From positions 3,516,501 through 3,580,500 of the forward strand of contig JAPTOF010000001.1 in assembly GCA_028554755.1 (NCBI GenBank): 64,000 nucleotides of DNA, written 5' to 3'. The DNA comes from Cordia subcordata. Its lineage: Eukaryota > Streptophyta > Magnoliopsida > Boraginales > Cordiaceae. Under the pieces are notes generated by a model that did not search any database, was not told the DNA's origin, and saw nothing but the letters and a program-made list of their open reading frames with translations. Shown piece by piece: positions 1 to 12,700 of the stretch; the stretch's first letter is position 1, and each line of letters starts with the position of its first letter. The position numbers and the translations under genes were made by a program.

Positions 1-1675
1 CCTCAAGTTTATGCCATAAATGAACTTGGACATGATGATCTTTCTTTAATATAAATGATTGATTGTTTTTGTGCCAAACACAAAAAAAAAAAAAAGAAGA
101 AAAAAACTATTTGAGTCATAAGTAATAGAAAGATGGGTTGAGTTCGTTATTTAAATGGTTAAGAATTAAGTGGTTAGTTTGAAATAAAATCAACTAGCTT
201 AGTTTGGTCTTAAATAGGTCTGTAAACTAAATTGAACCAAACAAACCAAACCAGATTATATTCATTCATAATCTTATGTGTGTATTAATTAAATTAATGG
301 GTATTATATTCACCCCTAATTTTATGTATATATTAATTAATCATATAATATGGATGGTTGACCATAATTGATTTATTGGTTAATATTTTTTTCCTTAAAA
401 TTATTGGGTAAAATTTTTATTTTCTTTGCTTTTCTGAAACTTTGGATAAAATTTATTTATTTATTTCCATAAAAATCAGAACAGAAACAAATCAAACCAA
501 CTTTAAAGATGTGGGTTTAGTTTGATTATTTTATGTGATTAAAAATCAATTGGTTAATTTCTAATGAAACTAACTCATTGATTTAATTTAAATAGGTCCA
601 GAACTAAACCTAATCATGTTCATCCTAACGAGCACTTGAATTATGTATAACTATTCCCTATTAATAAGTTGGTTCCACAGAGTTTGTTTGTTCAATTTCT
701 TCTCGTTCTTTGTCTTGGGCAAGCTTGGGTGAATTCAAGTTCATGGCATCAAGAAAAGCAAAAAGAACTCCAACAAAGAGTAAGCTTAGGCTGGTACGGA
801 AAGCTCTACAGAGTATGGATCAAATCTGGGAAACTTTTAACAAGAACTATGTTTAATCTCCAATCAGCAACCCCGTGGTTTAGTAAACCAACGAACTAAA
901 TAACAAACAATAACTGTTTGAATCATGAGAATATGATGAAGATGCTGCACAAACAAACATAAACTGAAGATCAATTGTTTACCGGGAGGCACAGATGCAG
1001 AGAAGAACCAGAAGCCACAAATATGGAGGCCGAAAATGTGCAATTACCCAACAAATATGCTTTGAGTTTCACACAGCATTTGTATATCCAGTGTGTTTAC
1101 AATAAGAGTAGAGCAAAGAGTATTTCCTCTCTTCACCCTTAACTAACTAAACTTCGGTGTCTCTGCCTGTCTATTAATGTGAAAATCTTTATCAAAGAGG
1201 TAACATCACTGTCTCCAGATGAGGGTGAAATTAGTATTTAGCAAAACAGAAGTCAAAAATCAACATCAACATCCACTTAAAATTTGGACCTCAGGGCCAG
1301 TATGGTCAATCCTGCAGTGATGCATATATTCCGGAGGACGACAGATTGACTCGACCAACTACACATGCATGATGCACCAAGATGAACTCTTATCAGAAGT
1401 AAATAATAAGAAAAGAAAATCGATGTATATCTTTATGAATGATAAAGCAACCATCCAACTCGATCACAATCTCCAGTTGTCGCAGAACATTTACCTGTTA
1501 TGGCACCTTTAATGTAATACAAAAATGAGGTACTAGGTTTTAATTATTTTAGTCCCTACTTGGTCACACATTCAGATATGACGTCTCCAATAAGGGAAGA
1601 TACAGATAGATATGAAAGCTGCTATCATAGCTTCAAATATGATTCAACTGCAGACGGAAAAAACTCCATCCCCGC
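1..1675. other. Intergenic sequence, no gene seen
   Basis: AT-rich sequence downstream of the CAD-like gene, which is read leftward and stops at 1676. The part next to the stop (roughly 1300-1675) should hold its 3' UTR and terminator, but I could not fix a polyadenylation site. The open frame at 669-899 starts with TTG and resembles no family I know. I see no RNA gene or mobile element here. Confidence 0.5.
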
Positions 1676-4187
1676 TCAAGAAAGCGAGTTCGCAATATCT
1701 ATCACAAAACGGTACTTGACATCCTTCTTTATTAGCCTCTCCAGAGCCTCATTTGCATATTGAATCGGGATTTTTTCTATCTCTGGATATATTCTGTGGG
1801 AAGCACAGAAATCCAACATCTCTTGCGTCTGTTTTGTTCCACCAGTTACACTCCCAGAAATGGTTTTTGACCCTGCAAAGAGTTATTTTAGTTTTTATTT
1901 CATTGAATAAGCCTTTCTATCCAGTGCCAGAAGCAATTATACATCTTGAAAGAATAAGAAGGAATCTAGTTACCCAGATTTAGACTAGCTGGACTGAGCT
2001 TTACTTCGCTTGGGAAACCAACCAGCACCAGAATGCCATATGTCTTCAATAGTGACATGTATTGATCAAATGGGATATCTCCAGATGCTGTGTTGATTAT
2101 AAAGTCAAATGATTTATCTAATGCCTGCATTAAGACAACTATCAACTTAGAAACAATTATTAGCTTTATACCGACACCTTCCAAAGAAACTCATATTGTG
2201 CACAAGTACAAGATGTCTACCATCATCTGTTGTTCGTCAGAAGAAAGCACAAAATTGTTTGCTCCGAGACGATCAAGAGCTTCTTCTTTCTTGGATATAC
2301 TTGTGCTGAAAACCGTCACTTTTAATCCAAATGCTTTTCCAAATTTTACAGCCAAGTGACCGAGACCACCAAGCCCAACCACACCTAAAGACTTTCCAGG
2401 TTGAATCATGTTATGTCTCATCATTGGCGTGTAAACAGTAATTCCAGCACATAGCAAAGGTGCTGCTAGTTCGAGTGGGTAATTATCAGGTATTTTGTAG
2501 CAGTACCTGTAGACAATAGCAACTTACATTTCTGTAAAGCTCTCTTTCAATATTCTCAGTAACTCAAATCCATAAAAAACTATTAACTGCTAAATATTCA
2601 CCTTTGATGAACAACAATATGGCTAGAATATCCGCCTTTAGTGACTGTGCCGTCCTCATCTATGCCATCAAAAGTGAAGACAGCTCCTTTTGCACAATGG
2701 ACTTCCAATCCATCATTGCAGTACTCGCAGTCTTTGCAAGAATTAACGTAAGTTCCAACTCCAACATGATCACCGACTTTAAAGCGCCCTACATTGGAAC
2801 CAACCTCTCTAACTATTCCAACGATCTCATGTCTGGGGGACAACGTATCAGTTTATTAGAAAAATCAGAAATAGCCCATAGACCTAGGTAGTTATTCTAT
2901 GTGCTCAAGCATTAGTCCTACCCAGGCACTAAGGGGTACTTTGAGGGTCCAAATAAACTTCTGGTCCAAACAACATCTGCATAACAAACTCCACAGTATG
3001 CAATATTCACTGAAACATCATCACTCCCGATGGCCCTGTAGAAAGAAGCACAGAAGTGAGTGAAGATACGTGATTTATGGAAAATCAAGCCAAAAGAGGC
3101 AACAGAAATAAATGTGAGCCTCAACAGAAGTTGCCTTGGTCATGAAATCCAGTCCTGAAGAGGGTTGATGTAAGATGGCATATCAATTAATTGGTATGCT
3201 GATGACTTTGCAGCTTGTAGTTTCTTAATAAAGTGCATGACATTGATGCTCTAGTAAGTAAATAAGATAAAAGTCCATTAAGACGTGTTGGTATATGCAT
3301 GTAGGGATGCCGAATTGCAATTGGCATTAGTGCTGCCGTTAGTTCTGTGGTATAGCCATGTCTGAGCCTCCACAACTACTACATAGATCCCCATCTTCGT
3401 TGTTCTTCTAGTTGGTATTGAGAGCACCATTTGTCCACAACAAGCGAACCAGATACATCACCATGGTGACAAAGACCAGTATTTCAACATTCTAACAACC
3501 CAAAGAACCAACCTCTAATTATTGGAATTATACTATCCACAATTACCACATTATCAACTGCCAGCACACGTCATTGTCATCATCATAGCCACCTCCAAGC
3601 ACCCTCCAATACCATCATGTTCTGATTTCAAACTTCGTCGCCATGACGGTAGTTGATCATAGCAACAAACCATCAACCTGAGTTATTTATTTCAAACAAC
3701 TATCCATCAAAACACTATCTCTTAATGTTTGCTATGCAGATGAAGACGTTAAGTTGGTTCAACTTGATGACATAAGGGAAGAAAATCCTGGTTCAATCAA
3801 TCAAAGTTCAACAGTTGAAAGGACATCAAACTCTATAACAATAAGCAATTAACTCCATAGACTATTAAGGAATGCTCCATCATTGTTGCCGTTTCAACCT
3901 AGAACACTAGCCATGTCATAGGCTAGACAACAACTATCATGGGACAAATATGAATTAGGGCCAAAACGATTAACCCCGACATATTTTAATTACTTAAACT
4001 CACAACGCAAAATTCTAAACCATACTCAGAAAAATATATCGAATAAAAGGTTATGACTTTAGCTCAGTTTCTTATATAAAATGTTGAAGACAGCAAACCT
4101 GCGGCTGAACTTGTAAGGTGACAAAAATCCAGATGGATCCCTTGCTGCATATCCGAGGCAATTCTCATTTGAACCATCACTACTCAT
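1676..4187 (-). CDS. CAD1: Cinnamyl-alcohol-dehydrogenase-like zinc alcohol dehydrogenase (AtCAD1 type)
   Basis: Six coding exons, read right to left: 4187-4099, 3035-2922, 2832-2602, 2506-2221, 2124-1974, 1872-1676. All introns are GT..AG and the frame closes to 355 aa, the normal family length. Medium-chain zinc ADHs of this family reduce cinnamaldehydes or oxidise related alcohols with NADP(H) in the cytosol. Visible features are catalytic zinc ligands C47, H69-E70 and C164, structural zinc cysteines C100/C103/C106/C114, and the Rossmann motif GLGGLG at 189-194 followed by [11 protein letters not shown]. The N-terminus ([16 protein letters not shown]) and the whole sequence resemble Arabidopsis CAD1 (At1g72680) more than the lignin CAD4/CAD5 pair, so substrate and role in lignin are uncertain. 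An in-frame ATG at 4262 would add 25 residues, but a CAG acceptor-like site lies between it and 4187, so I chose 4187. Intron 1 is the longest, about 1.06 kb. Confidence 0.93.
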
Positions 4188-6192
4188 GTTTTGACTTTTC
4201 TGCAATTTACAAACTAAACTGAATGTTTCATGAATATGATTGCAGCATATATCTATATTCATAAAAACCAGACAAGCATTCCATGGATCAATTCAAGTGA
4301 TAAGTTAGATTAACATTTCAAATCCAAGAAACAGATTCTACCCCTTCTCATTCTTTGGACTGATTAAATTACTTATGGATTACCCAGATGGTGATGAAGG
4401 CTTACCAGACAGTATCAATAACAGGATAATACTTTTTATGTAGCGAAGAAACACAATAGTCAAACTTGGGTGGAGTAAAATGGAAGCACAAAAGGATTTG
4501 CAGATTGCCAAATATATCTGTGTGTTAAGGGATCCTTTTCTTGTTTGAATATATGTTATCTTGCAAATATATAGTGATGTTAGTACACGTAAGAGGTCTA
4601 GTTTTGTTGTTTACGTGTGCGCTGACTTCATCCACATCTAAATGTCCCAGGTTGCTGCTCCGCACATCTGCTCTTTTTCCAAACCGCTATAATGTTCTTT
4701 TTCTTTTTCTCTTTCTCTTTCCCATATCCAACTCTCGATATTCACAAATTTGACCTCAACTCATGACTCGCGTGGGAGTAATCTCGGCCACTTGACTCGC
4801 TCCTCATGGTCTAGTTCACTAGTTGGTTGCTAAGCCCCAAAAATAAGAAAAGGAAAAAGAAATAAAAAATGCCCTGGTCGAGAAATTTTGGACAAGCTAT
4901 CATGTAATGTGACATCTACGCAGCCTCCATCTCTATTGCATTGGAAACTCGATGTATGGACTTGAAATTTTGAATGTGATAAAATCGAAATTTAGATAAT
5001 TAGAGAATTAAGATATTAAAGTAACTAATTATTTTAAAAACGCGTTGAATACCTATATAATAATAATTCTAAAAAAGTTCTGCTAGGCAAGGGCACGGCT
5101 TGAATGCTCAGCCAAGGAAAAAGAAAAAAAGGGGCCAGGCTTGAACCTTATACGAACAAGGAGTAACTGGAGAATAAGAGAATTGATGATCAATTAACAT
5201 ATTACAAGTGAAAGTGATTTTTGAGACCCGCAAAAAATAAGGGTGACAAGTATATAATATTTTTAATTTTATGAGATCAGCATACATTTTTTTTGATTTT
5301 CTCATATCACTGAGTATTTCACAACATTATGACCAAAAAAAAAGAAAAAAGAAAAAAGACCAATAATTAACTAGACCAATATTCGATGAGTGACAAAAGT
5401 GTAGATTACTTCAATGAAGCAATAATCACCTTCTATCATTGATACGTCACCGGGGTTAATGTTAACCTCTTTAAATCCTTTCATAACATTATACATTATA
5501 TTATTATAACCTCATAAAAAGAAACTAAATCTTTGACAAAAAATTGTTCCACTCATCCACTGCATCTCATAAACTAATGCCCTGTTTGGATTGACTTTTT
5601 TTTCAAGAAAAAACACTTTTTTTTCTTGAAAAAATTACTTTAAATTTGGAATAACAATTAGATTTGACTTCCAAAAAAGCTGAAACTTTGAAAAAAGTTC
5701 AAATACATATTTTTTTAGAAGCCAAAATTTTCAGCTTCTAAAAAAAAACTGTTTTTCAAAAGCTCTTAAAAAAAACGCTTTTGAAAAAAGCCAATCCAAT
5801 CGAACCCTAAATCCTCGACCAAAACATTGTTCCACTGCAATTCATCATATGTTGATATGGATCATAATCTTCTGTTCTCTGGCATGCCGAATAATACATC
5901 ACAGATCCAAGAAATGTTCTGAAACAGTTCTTCATGGAAGGGTGGGGCAGCAAATCTATAGCAGTAAGCAGCCATACAATTTCAAATAATGAAGAACACC
6001 AAAAGAGAAACAAACCCAGACCAGAAAATACCAAAGCCAACTAGCGAAAAAGGAAAAAACAACAGCCAACCAAAGAGAGCAATGAGCCAACAAGGAGAAC
6101 ATGGAACCAGTAAGTATTCCTACACCTGTAACCTCACAGCGGGAGCATCAATTATTTTGATTGTTTTCTTGTTTGCTTTAGTCGGTAATACA
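4188..6192. other. Intergenic region between two minus-strand genes
   Basis: This holds the promoter side of the CAD-like gene and the 3' side of the mitochondrial-type gene. A Tourist-like MITE occupies 5578-5807. A pyrimidine-rich run lies at about 4697-4722. I could not place a TATA box or a transcription start with confidence, and saw no further gene. Confidence 0.5.
5578..5807. mobile_element. Tourist-like (PIF/Harbinger) MITE, copy A
   Basis: A 230-bp element with inverted ends (CCTGTTTGGATTG on the left, CCAATCGAACCC on the right) between TAA trinucleotides at 5575-5577 and 5808-5810, the TWA target duplication of PIF/Harbinger MITEs. The interior is T-rich then A-rich with AAGCTGAAAC and TTTCAGCTTCT blocks. 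Related copies lie at 7959-8210, 9259-9451, 15832-16059 and 40620-40844. It encodes no protein. Confidence 0.75.
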
Positions 6193-8722
6193 TTAGCAAG
6201 TCATTTTCGTTCTTTTTGTTGAAGGCCTTTTAGGGTTTGTTTTCAGCTCCATGAAGTTGTTGGACTGGTTAAGTTGAGGTTCTTCAGGCAGTGTAGTGAG
6301 CAGAAATTTCTTGCTGGAACCAACGTGGTTACAGAATTGCTTCAGCATATTTCTACCCCTCATCCATTTGAGCATTAGCTTCATATGTGTTTTGCTGTTT
6401 AATCCACTAATACCAGCTTCCTGCAAAATTTATAGAGAAAACAATAAATAAACAGCTGCATGTCAAAGTTCTTTAAACAGAAAACAAATATTTTGCATCG
6501 CAGAGTTTCATGGAGCTAGGTAAAACCTTGTCAAACGTTTATTAGTCAGCAAAATGATCTTGTTAGCAAACTCTTACAAACAAAGTTCACAAGTTTTTGT
6601 TTTTCCTCAAACTTGTGATTTAACTGTTTTTTATGCAAAGATACATACAAAAATCAGAATCTTTTACTTTTATCTTTTGGATAGAGTAGTATAATACATA
6701 TCAAACTTTATAGAGAGAGCTTGATGATTCTGACTTAGGTCAGAATGTTCAAATTTAAAAGGCAATTAAGATGCTGATTCGCAAGGTAGCCATCATGGAC
6801 ACCAGCATTAGGTTAAATGACCCATCACCTATCGGGGGCTAACATTTTATGGAGCTAGAGGACTGTTGCCAGTTGCCACTTGTCAGTTCTTGGAGATCAA
6901 GCTCGTGATATGCTCGTCTATAATTTTGTAACACTAGGAGTATCCCCATATTAGCACAAGGTCATGCTCCAAGTCGTGAAAATAACCTCTAGCATGATAT
7001 ACCCCAAAAAGTGCAGTGAACCCTTACCCGTGCACTGCAATATCCTTTTAACAGAACTATTGAACGGAAATACTCCAATGGCCTATGAACTAGATGAAGT
7101 TATCAAATTTGAAAAACAAGGCCATGGATCTAATAATTGCAAAATCATAAAGCTGTCGTCAGTTTGTTGCAGCCTCACAAACAAGCCATTTCAAGACATT
7201 CTCCAGTAAACCCATAAGTGGAACAGAAGCAATTGCAAAGTAATGCCGATGAAACTAGATGCCAACTGGTCTACTAAGCTCAAGGTTCTGAAAACCATCT
7301 AATGGATGGAAAGGAAATCTGTAGCCTTTAAATAATGATATGTCCTCTAATCTCCAATCGATATTCTCCCGCCAACAGTGCAGTCATGCCGAAAGGGAAG
7401 CTCCAGAACAGTGACTACAGAAACTGAAACACATACTTCTTGTTGAATCATGGAAAGCTTTAATTCATAAACTTCTATTATCCTCAAAATTGTTTGATTG
7501 AAATAACTGGCACACCAGGCAAATCCTTCTCATTGCATAACTTAAATGGTAGACATAGTTCTTCAAGAAAAGCAGGGGGGAAAAATTAACTTGTCATCTC
7601 CACAAGCTTTGTGAATATATACCGATTAACATAACATAGCCATAATCCACGATTTACATGTTAAAGCCATTAGAACTGAAGTTAGTCGAAAATTGCAGAG
7701 CATAGTAGGATCGAGTAATGCCATTTGAGTATCAGAACACAATGTGTGTGCCAAGGTCATAGTTGGTCATGTCCGAGGACGTAGGTAGATGTGCAAAGCA
7801 CAACCTATTCCTGAAACTCTTTCACCAAGTATTCAATATCCAAACATTCGACCATCGCGCCCAAGCATGACATAAAGTGAACTAGAGTAATTAAAACAGA
7901 TCAACATGCTAGAAAGCTATCTTTTGGACTTCAACACCGTGCCAAAAATGAGAACATAGGGCCAGCTTGGATTGGCCCCTTTTTTTTTTATTTAATTTTT
8001 TTCATAAAAAAAGATTTTTTTTTTTTTTTTTGCAATAAGTAATAGGATTGACTTTGAGAAAAAAAGTTCAAATTCTAAAAAAAAAACCCTCAAATTCAGC
8101 TTTTTGAAGCAAGAAATTTCAACTTTCTCACAAGAACACTTTTTTTAAAAAAAAAATAAAAAAAAGTAAAGGAAAAATGCTTCTGGAAAAAGCTAATCCA
8201 AACGAGGCCTTAACCAAGTGAGCAATGAATCATCACCCCATAGAGAACTATCATTAGGACTTCAACCGCTGCCCAATATGAGCACTTGACTATCAAGCAA
8301 GCACTACACAATATGTATTGATTTCCAAGCTAAAAAATTGAGCTTTTTCCCAAAAAATATGTATATTTTTTCAGAACTTGTAATAGTGAGAAACAAAAGT
8401 GAAGAAAGAAAAAGAAAAAAAAGAAAAAAAAAGAAGCAACCTTGGCATGGTTCCAGGTGTTGGAGACGGAGAGAGAGCCGTGGTGCTTGATGAGATTGTA
8501 AAGAGATTCAGCGAGAAGAGCGGCCTCTTGTGGTGGGACTTTTGGGTTAATCTTTCTCAGATTGGGTGCTCTTTTCCTTGACGATGAGGTGGCGAAGTAC
8601 CTTCTCCACAATGTCTCTGCTGCTCCACCACCTCCATTAAAATTTGCTGCTCTTGAGGTGGTTGCTGTTAGCAGTCCATCTCTAAGCCTCCTGCTCACCA
8701 ACCCAATCACCATCATCATCAT
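6193..8722 (-). CDS. Conserved plant protein with mitochondrial-type presequence, function unknown
   Basis: Two coding exons, 8722-8441 and 6420-6193, joined in phase 0 across a 2.0-kb GT..AG intron, give 169 aa. The N-terminus is rich in Arg, Ser and Ala without acidic residues (SRRLRDGLLTATTSRAA, then RRYFATSS), as in a mitochondrial targeting peptide. The conserved body runs from about residue 57 to 145: KINPKVPPQEAALLAES, SVSNTWNHAK, then EAGISGLNSKTHMKLML, WMRGR, GSSKKFL and TLPEEP. I recognise this pattern from other plant proteins of unknown function. The helical body with alternating basic residues could be a small winged-helix-like fold, but that is a guess. Four ATG codons in a row (8722, 8719, 8716, 8713) open the frame; I took the first. 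The intron carries MITE copy B. The gene is divergent from the HEATR6-like gene, about 1 kb away. Confidence 0.8.
7959..8210. mobile_element. Tourist-like MITE, copy B, in the intron of the mitochondrial-type gene
   Basis: About 250 bp with inverted ends GGGCCAGCTTGGATTGG and CTAATCCAAACGAGGCC, and the same T-rich/A-rich interior as copies A, D and E. The flanking trinucleotides (TAG region on the left, TTA on the right) are not a clean duplication, so the ends are approximate. Confidence 0.65.
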
Positions 8723-9258
8723 TTCTTCTCAGTCTGGGTCTCAGACATGCACATGGAACAACCAAAAACCCTGGTGTATTTGTTGCACTTGTCCCTCTGT
8801 TAAAAACCCAAAAGCCTTCCTTTCGTGCTTCTCTCGGCCCCTTTTTTTTTTTTTTATCCTCTTCTAGAGCCCACAATAGGAATCTTTTTTTTTTTCTTTT
8901 TTCTTTTTCCCCTTTTGGGTGAGAGTGGAATTTCTTTTTCACAAATATCGTATTTGTAGCCTGTTTGTATTAACTCTTTTTTTTTAAAATAAAGAAAAAT
9001 ACTATAATATTTTTATAATAACTATTTGGTTCAATTTTTAAAAAATTAAAATTAAAAAAAATTAAAATGCAACTTTTTTCAAAAGTCAAATTTAATTAGA
9101 TTTAAGGAATTGAGTTATTAATCTATTAATTGAAATCGGTTTGGTTAATTGCATATAGTTTTTTGTTTGAATAAATTAAAATGAGATTTAAGATATTTTT
9201 AATGGGTTCTAAAATCTTTTACCAAGAAATAGAAATGGAAACTCAAGTCATAAACTAA

Positions 9259-9451
9259 GGGTTGTTTGAATTGAAATTTTTTTAATGAAAAATACTTTTT
9301 TTAAAAAAATATTTTTACAATAAATATTTAATTTGACTAAAAAACTGACAATTTGGAAAAACTTAAATTTAGATTTCTTTAAAAATCAAAAATTAATTTC
9401 TCAAAAAGATATTTTAAAAAAATTATTTTAGAAAAAATCACCAAACAAAGC
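9259..9451. mobile_element. Tourist-like MITE, copy C, upstream of the HEATR6-like gene
   Basis: A 193-bp AT-rich element between TAA at 9256-9258 and TAA at 9452-9454. The left end reads GGGTTGTTTGAATTG and the right end CACCAAACAAAGC, imperfect inverted repeats of the family seen at 5578, 7959, 15832 and 40620. It lies about 150 bp upstream of the TATA box and may belong to the promoter. Confidence 0.6.
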
Positions 9452-9505
9452 TAATTAAAAAGGGAGAAAAACATAACAACATATCGAAATTAATTGGCAA
9501 AAAAT

Positions 9506-9531
9506 TATATATATATATATATATATATATT
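9506..9531. repeat. TA dinucleotide microsatellite
   Basis: About 13 perfect TA units directly upstream of the HEATR6-like promoter. Confidence 0.9.
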
Positions 9532-9603
9532 CTTTGTTTTAAATAGCAAAATCCCAGTTACCACTTTGTTAAGCCAAAAATCCGAGTACATCATGCCCAG
9601 GCC

Positions 9604-9610
9604 TATATAA
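9604..9610 (+). promoter_or_regulatory. TATA box of the HEATR6-like gene
   Basis: CCTATATAAGAG matches the plant TATA consensus in a locally GC-richer context, 110 bp before the ATG at 9720. A start site about 30 bp downstream (near 9640) would leave a leader of about 80 nt. The start site itself is inferred. Confidence 0.6.
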
Positions 9611-9719
9611 GAGACGCAGGAAGTATTGTGAAGCAAAAAACTATGCGCATTTTACAGTTGAATCTTGTAAAAAGTGGCCAGTAGCCTTTTCAGATACTGC
9701 ACTTCAATTTATTGCATGT

Positions 9720-12700
9720 ATGGCGGAGGCAGAGGCGGCGACGGCGGCAGCAGCTCCGTCGATCAGGTTGTGGAGGACGGCGTTTCTGACACTCAGAGAT
9801 GAAACGCTAACATCACCTCCTGCCCCAACTCTCGTCCAACTACTCAACCAACTCATCTTCTCCCAATCCGACGCTTTGCTCGCCGCCGCTCCCGACCTTC
9901 CATCTCACGAAGTCACTCCCTCCCTCCCTCACTCTTAATCTTATTTTGCTGCTTCTTTTCTTTTATTAGTGTTAAAATCTTGGATTTTTGTGGTTTTCTT
10001 GATTTTCTTGGAATTCTTTTCTGGGTTTCTGTGATTTTCTTGAAATTTTTGCAATTCTTGATTGTTTTTTCTTTCTCGGCTAGGTTACGTCAGATGTGAT
10101 GTTTCTGATGGAGTTGGCTCGCAATACTATTTCTGATTCTCGACGAGGACAAGGGCCCTTCACAAATAACGATTTCGTTCACTGCTTTATGCAATTTTCT
10201 CACTTTGTAAGTTTCTTGCGTTCTTCAAATCTTCTCATTGTTCGACTAGGGAGCCATCTTGTTACTTGCTCGTGCTATATCTCAGTCTGTGCTTATCTTT
10301 CTAATGAGTTTAAGTTCCATTCGCGTTCTTCATGAATAAAGGCTGGCTATATGAATCAGTCCGAAGTTATCTTCTTCTTTTCTTTTCTTTCTTTCATAAT
10401 GAGATATTGTAAATGGTAACAAGATTAATTTGACCGGACCCTTTTAATTTGGATAAATCATCGGTTTGAGCAACTTGGCAACATATCTCTTATTCTCTTA
10501 CTGCAAAATCTGACTTTTTTGTTTGTTTTGAACAACCTTTCTTACATGGCTTGTGATGGCAACGAATTTTTAAGGCTTGTTCATTATGTAGCCAGAGACG
10601 ATGAAGAGATTTTATCTGCTGATAATTCATAACTGATTTTACTGTCCTTCAACACTCTTTACGCAAGATATTATTGAAGCTTTTTCAATGTATAGTACTG
10701 TTGTTCCTATTTGTGTTGTTTACTATTGTTTCTTGTTTTCTGTAGATCCATCGTGTCAGTACTCGTGTTTCATTGAAATTGAGTTCAACTTCTTGGGCTC
10801 TCATGCTTGAGTCGTTTAGAGAAGTAGTGGAAACGTTACATGGTAAAGATCAAAAGAAACCTCTTTCTACTGGGGATGCTTCCAGAGTTAGAGCCATAAA
10901 ACAATGTTTAGAGACTATAAGGTTTGCTCCTGTATCTCCATCCTTATCCTCCCTTTTTCTCATGCAATGTAGCATCATCACCATTTTTTTCTTCTAATCC
11001 CTTTTGTTAATATTTAAAGTTCCTCCCACATTATTTTGTGGAACTTATGCTGCTTCTGGCTTTTGTCGTTTGAAATATGGAATTCATGTTTCTGATCTTT
11101 ATGATGAAGGTATTTGTTTGGTGTATATCAGAGGTCGAGTATGCTGTCAGAAAACAAGCAGCTTCTTGAATTTCTTCTTAGTGTACTTGCTTGCTCCCAA
11201 GAAGAGTCAGTTTACTCTTACTCAACTTGCAAGCAGAGGATGTCTGCAAGCAATAGTCCATGGGATATCCAAGAGTTTGCTTTCACTATGATTGGTGACA
11301 TATACTCAAGAGTTGGGTCTTCTCTACCTGATGACATATGGCAATCAACTATTGAGGTGTGCATTTTAGTTTAAAAGCTTGCTAATATCTACTTCAAGTC
11401 GGTTCCCTACTTCACTCAGTTTTTTGAGTTGTTGGTTAGGTTCTCAGAAATGTTATGGATCGCTTAGCTTCCAAGTCCATGCTTGTAGAAGACAGTGTTA
11501 TGGCCAGGTATCATTTTCACTCACATTTTTTAGGAACCTCTTATGAATATATTGCATAATTTATCTGTGCATCAGTAATATAATGGTCCCCTGTCTTGCA
11601 GGTTTTATACATCGCTTTTGCAATGCTTGCACTTGGTTCTCATGGACCCCAAGGGATCTTTGTCAGGCCATGTAATGAATGACATATATATTCTTTTCGA
11701 AGAAGAAAAGCAATTTAGATATGGATTATGCTACAGACTGCAATTCTTCTTGCATATGTCTTCCCTCTTGTGTACTTGTTCTTTTAGCTAATTTACTGTT
11801 ACAGGTGGCTGGTTTGGTGGCAGCGTTGAGGATGTTTTTTCACTATGGCCTTATTAACAAACCACATATTGTATTGCCATTTGGTGATAGCAAGAAGGAA
11901 ATTGGTTCTTTTAGAACAGACTTGAACCGGTTGGAATCAAAAAAATCAAAATCTGGCCCATATAGGCCCCCGCACTTGCGGAAAAAGGACTCAACTAATT
12001 TGTGTCCAGACAATGAGGATTCTCTCACTTCTTCAGAAAGTGTATCTTCAGCAATTCTTAGTATCTCGTCTGATTCAGATTACAGTGATAGTGATGGATC
12101 ATTGAGAGATACTTGTAACGTCCATTATGCCAAGACCAGACTAGCTGCAATTATTTGCGTTCAGGTGTGTTTACATTCTTTTTAGCAAGTTTTTATTCTA
12201 AACTATTTTCCAAATGTTCTTAATTCACATCATTATTTTGCTTTGGAATTCTGCTCAAGATGTGCCCTTAGCATCCATAGCATATCCCAGTTTTTTGTGA
12301 ATTTGTGCAAACTAGGGAAAGTTTCAGAACATTTTCTTTGCTTGTATGAGAACAATGGAGTTTAGTCCATGTTGGGCACTTTTTGCTTGTGACCTCTAGA
12401 AGAGTCCCTGTGCTTACTAGCACTTTATTAAAACATTAAATACTATCATTTCAACTTCTCAAATTTCCTTTTTCTTTTTGCCATTGTGACATGGGTTATT
12501 TCTCCATATGTCAAGTTTTTTCTACCTGTTCTATTTGTACAAGAGTGCTTCTTTTCCTAGCCTTTTGACATGTAATAACTGTTGTTCTTTGATAAATATA
12601 TTTTATATTCGCAATTATTGTAGCTAGAGGTTTCTGATTGCACCTGGATGTAACTGAGGATGTTGTGACATGTATTTTCATTATACAAATATGTTGGATG

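Larger units (their letters stand above)
8723..9719. other. Shared divergent upstream region of the mitochondrial-type and HEATR6-like genes
   Basis: About 1 kb between two divergent start codons. It holds long T/C tracts near 8840-8940 (purine-rich on the minus-gene sense strand, likely its 5' leader), MITE copy C at 9259-9451, a TA dinucleotide run at 9506-9531 and a good TATA box at 9604-9610. No coding sequence is seen. Confidence 0.6.

Noticed and set aside
669..899. 76-codon plus-strand frame resembling a secreted peptide (hydrophobic start)
   Set aside because: It starts at TTG, has no recognisable relatives, and lies in AT-rich intergenic sequence with no promoter signal I could see.
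4188..4262. In-frame ATG 25 codons upstream of the CAD-like start
   Set aside because: The family N-terminus starts near 4187, and a TTGCAG acceptor-like site just upstream suggests a 5' UTR intron; kept only as an alternative start.
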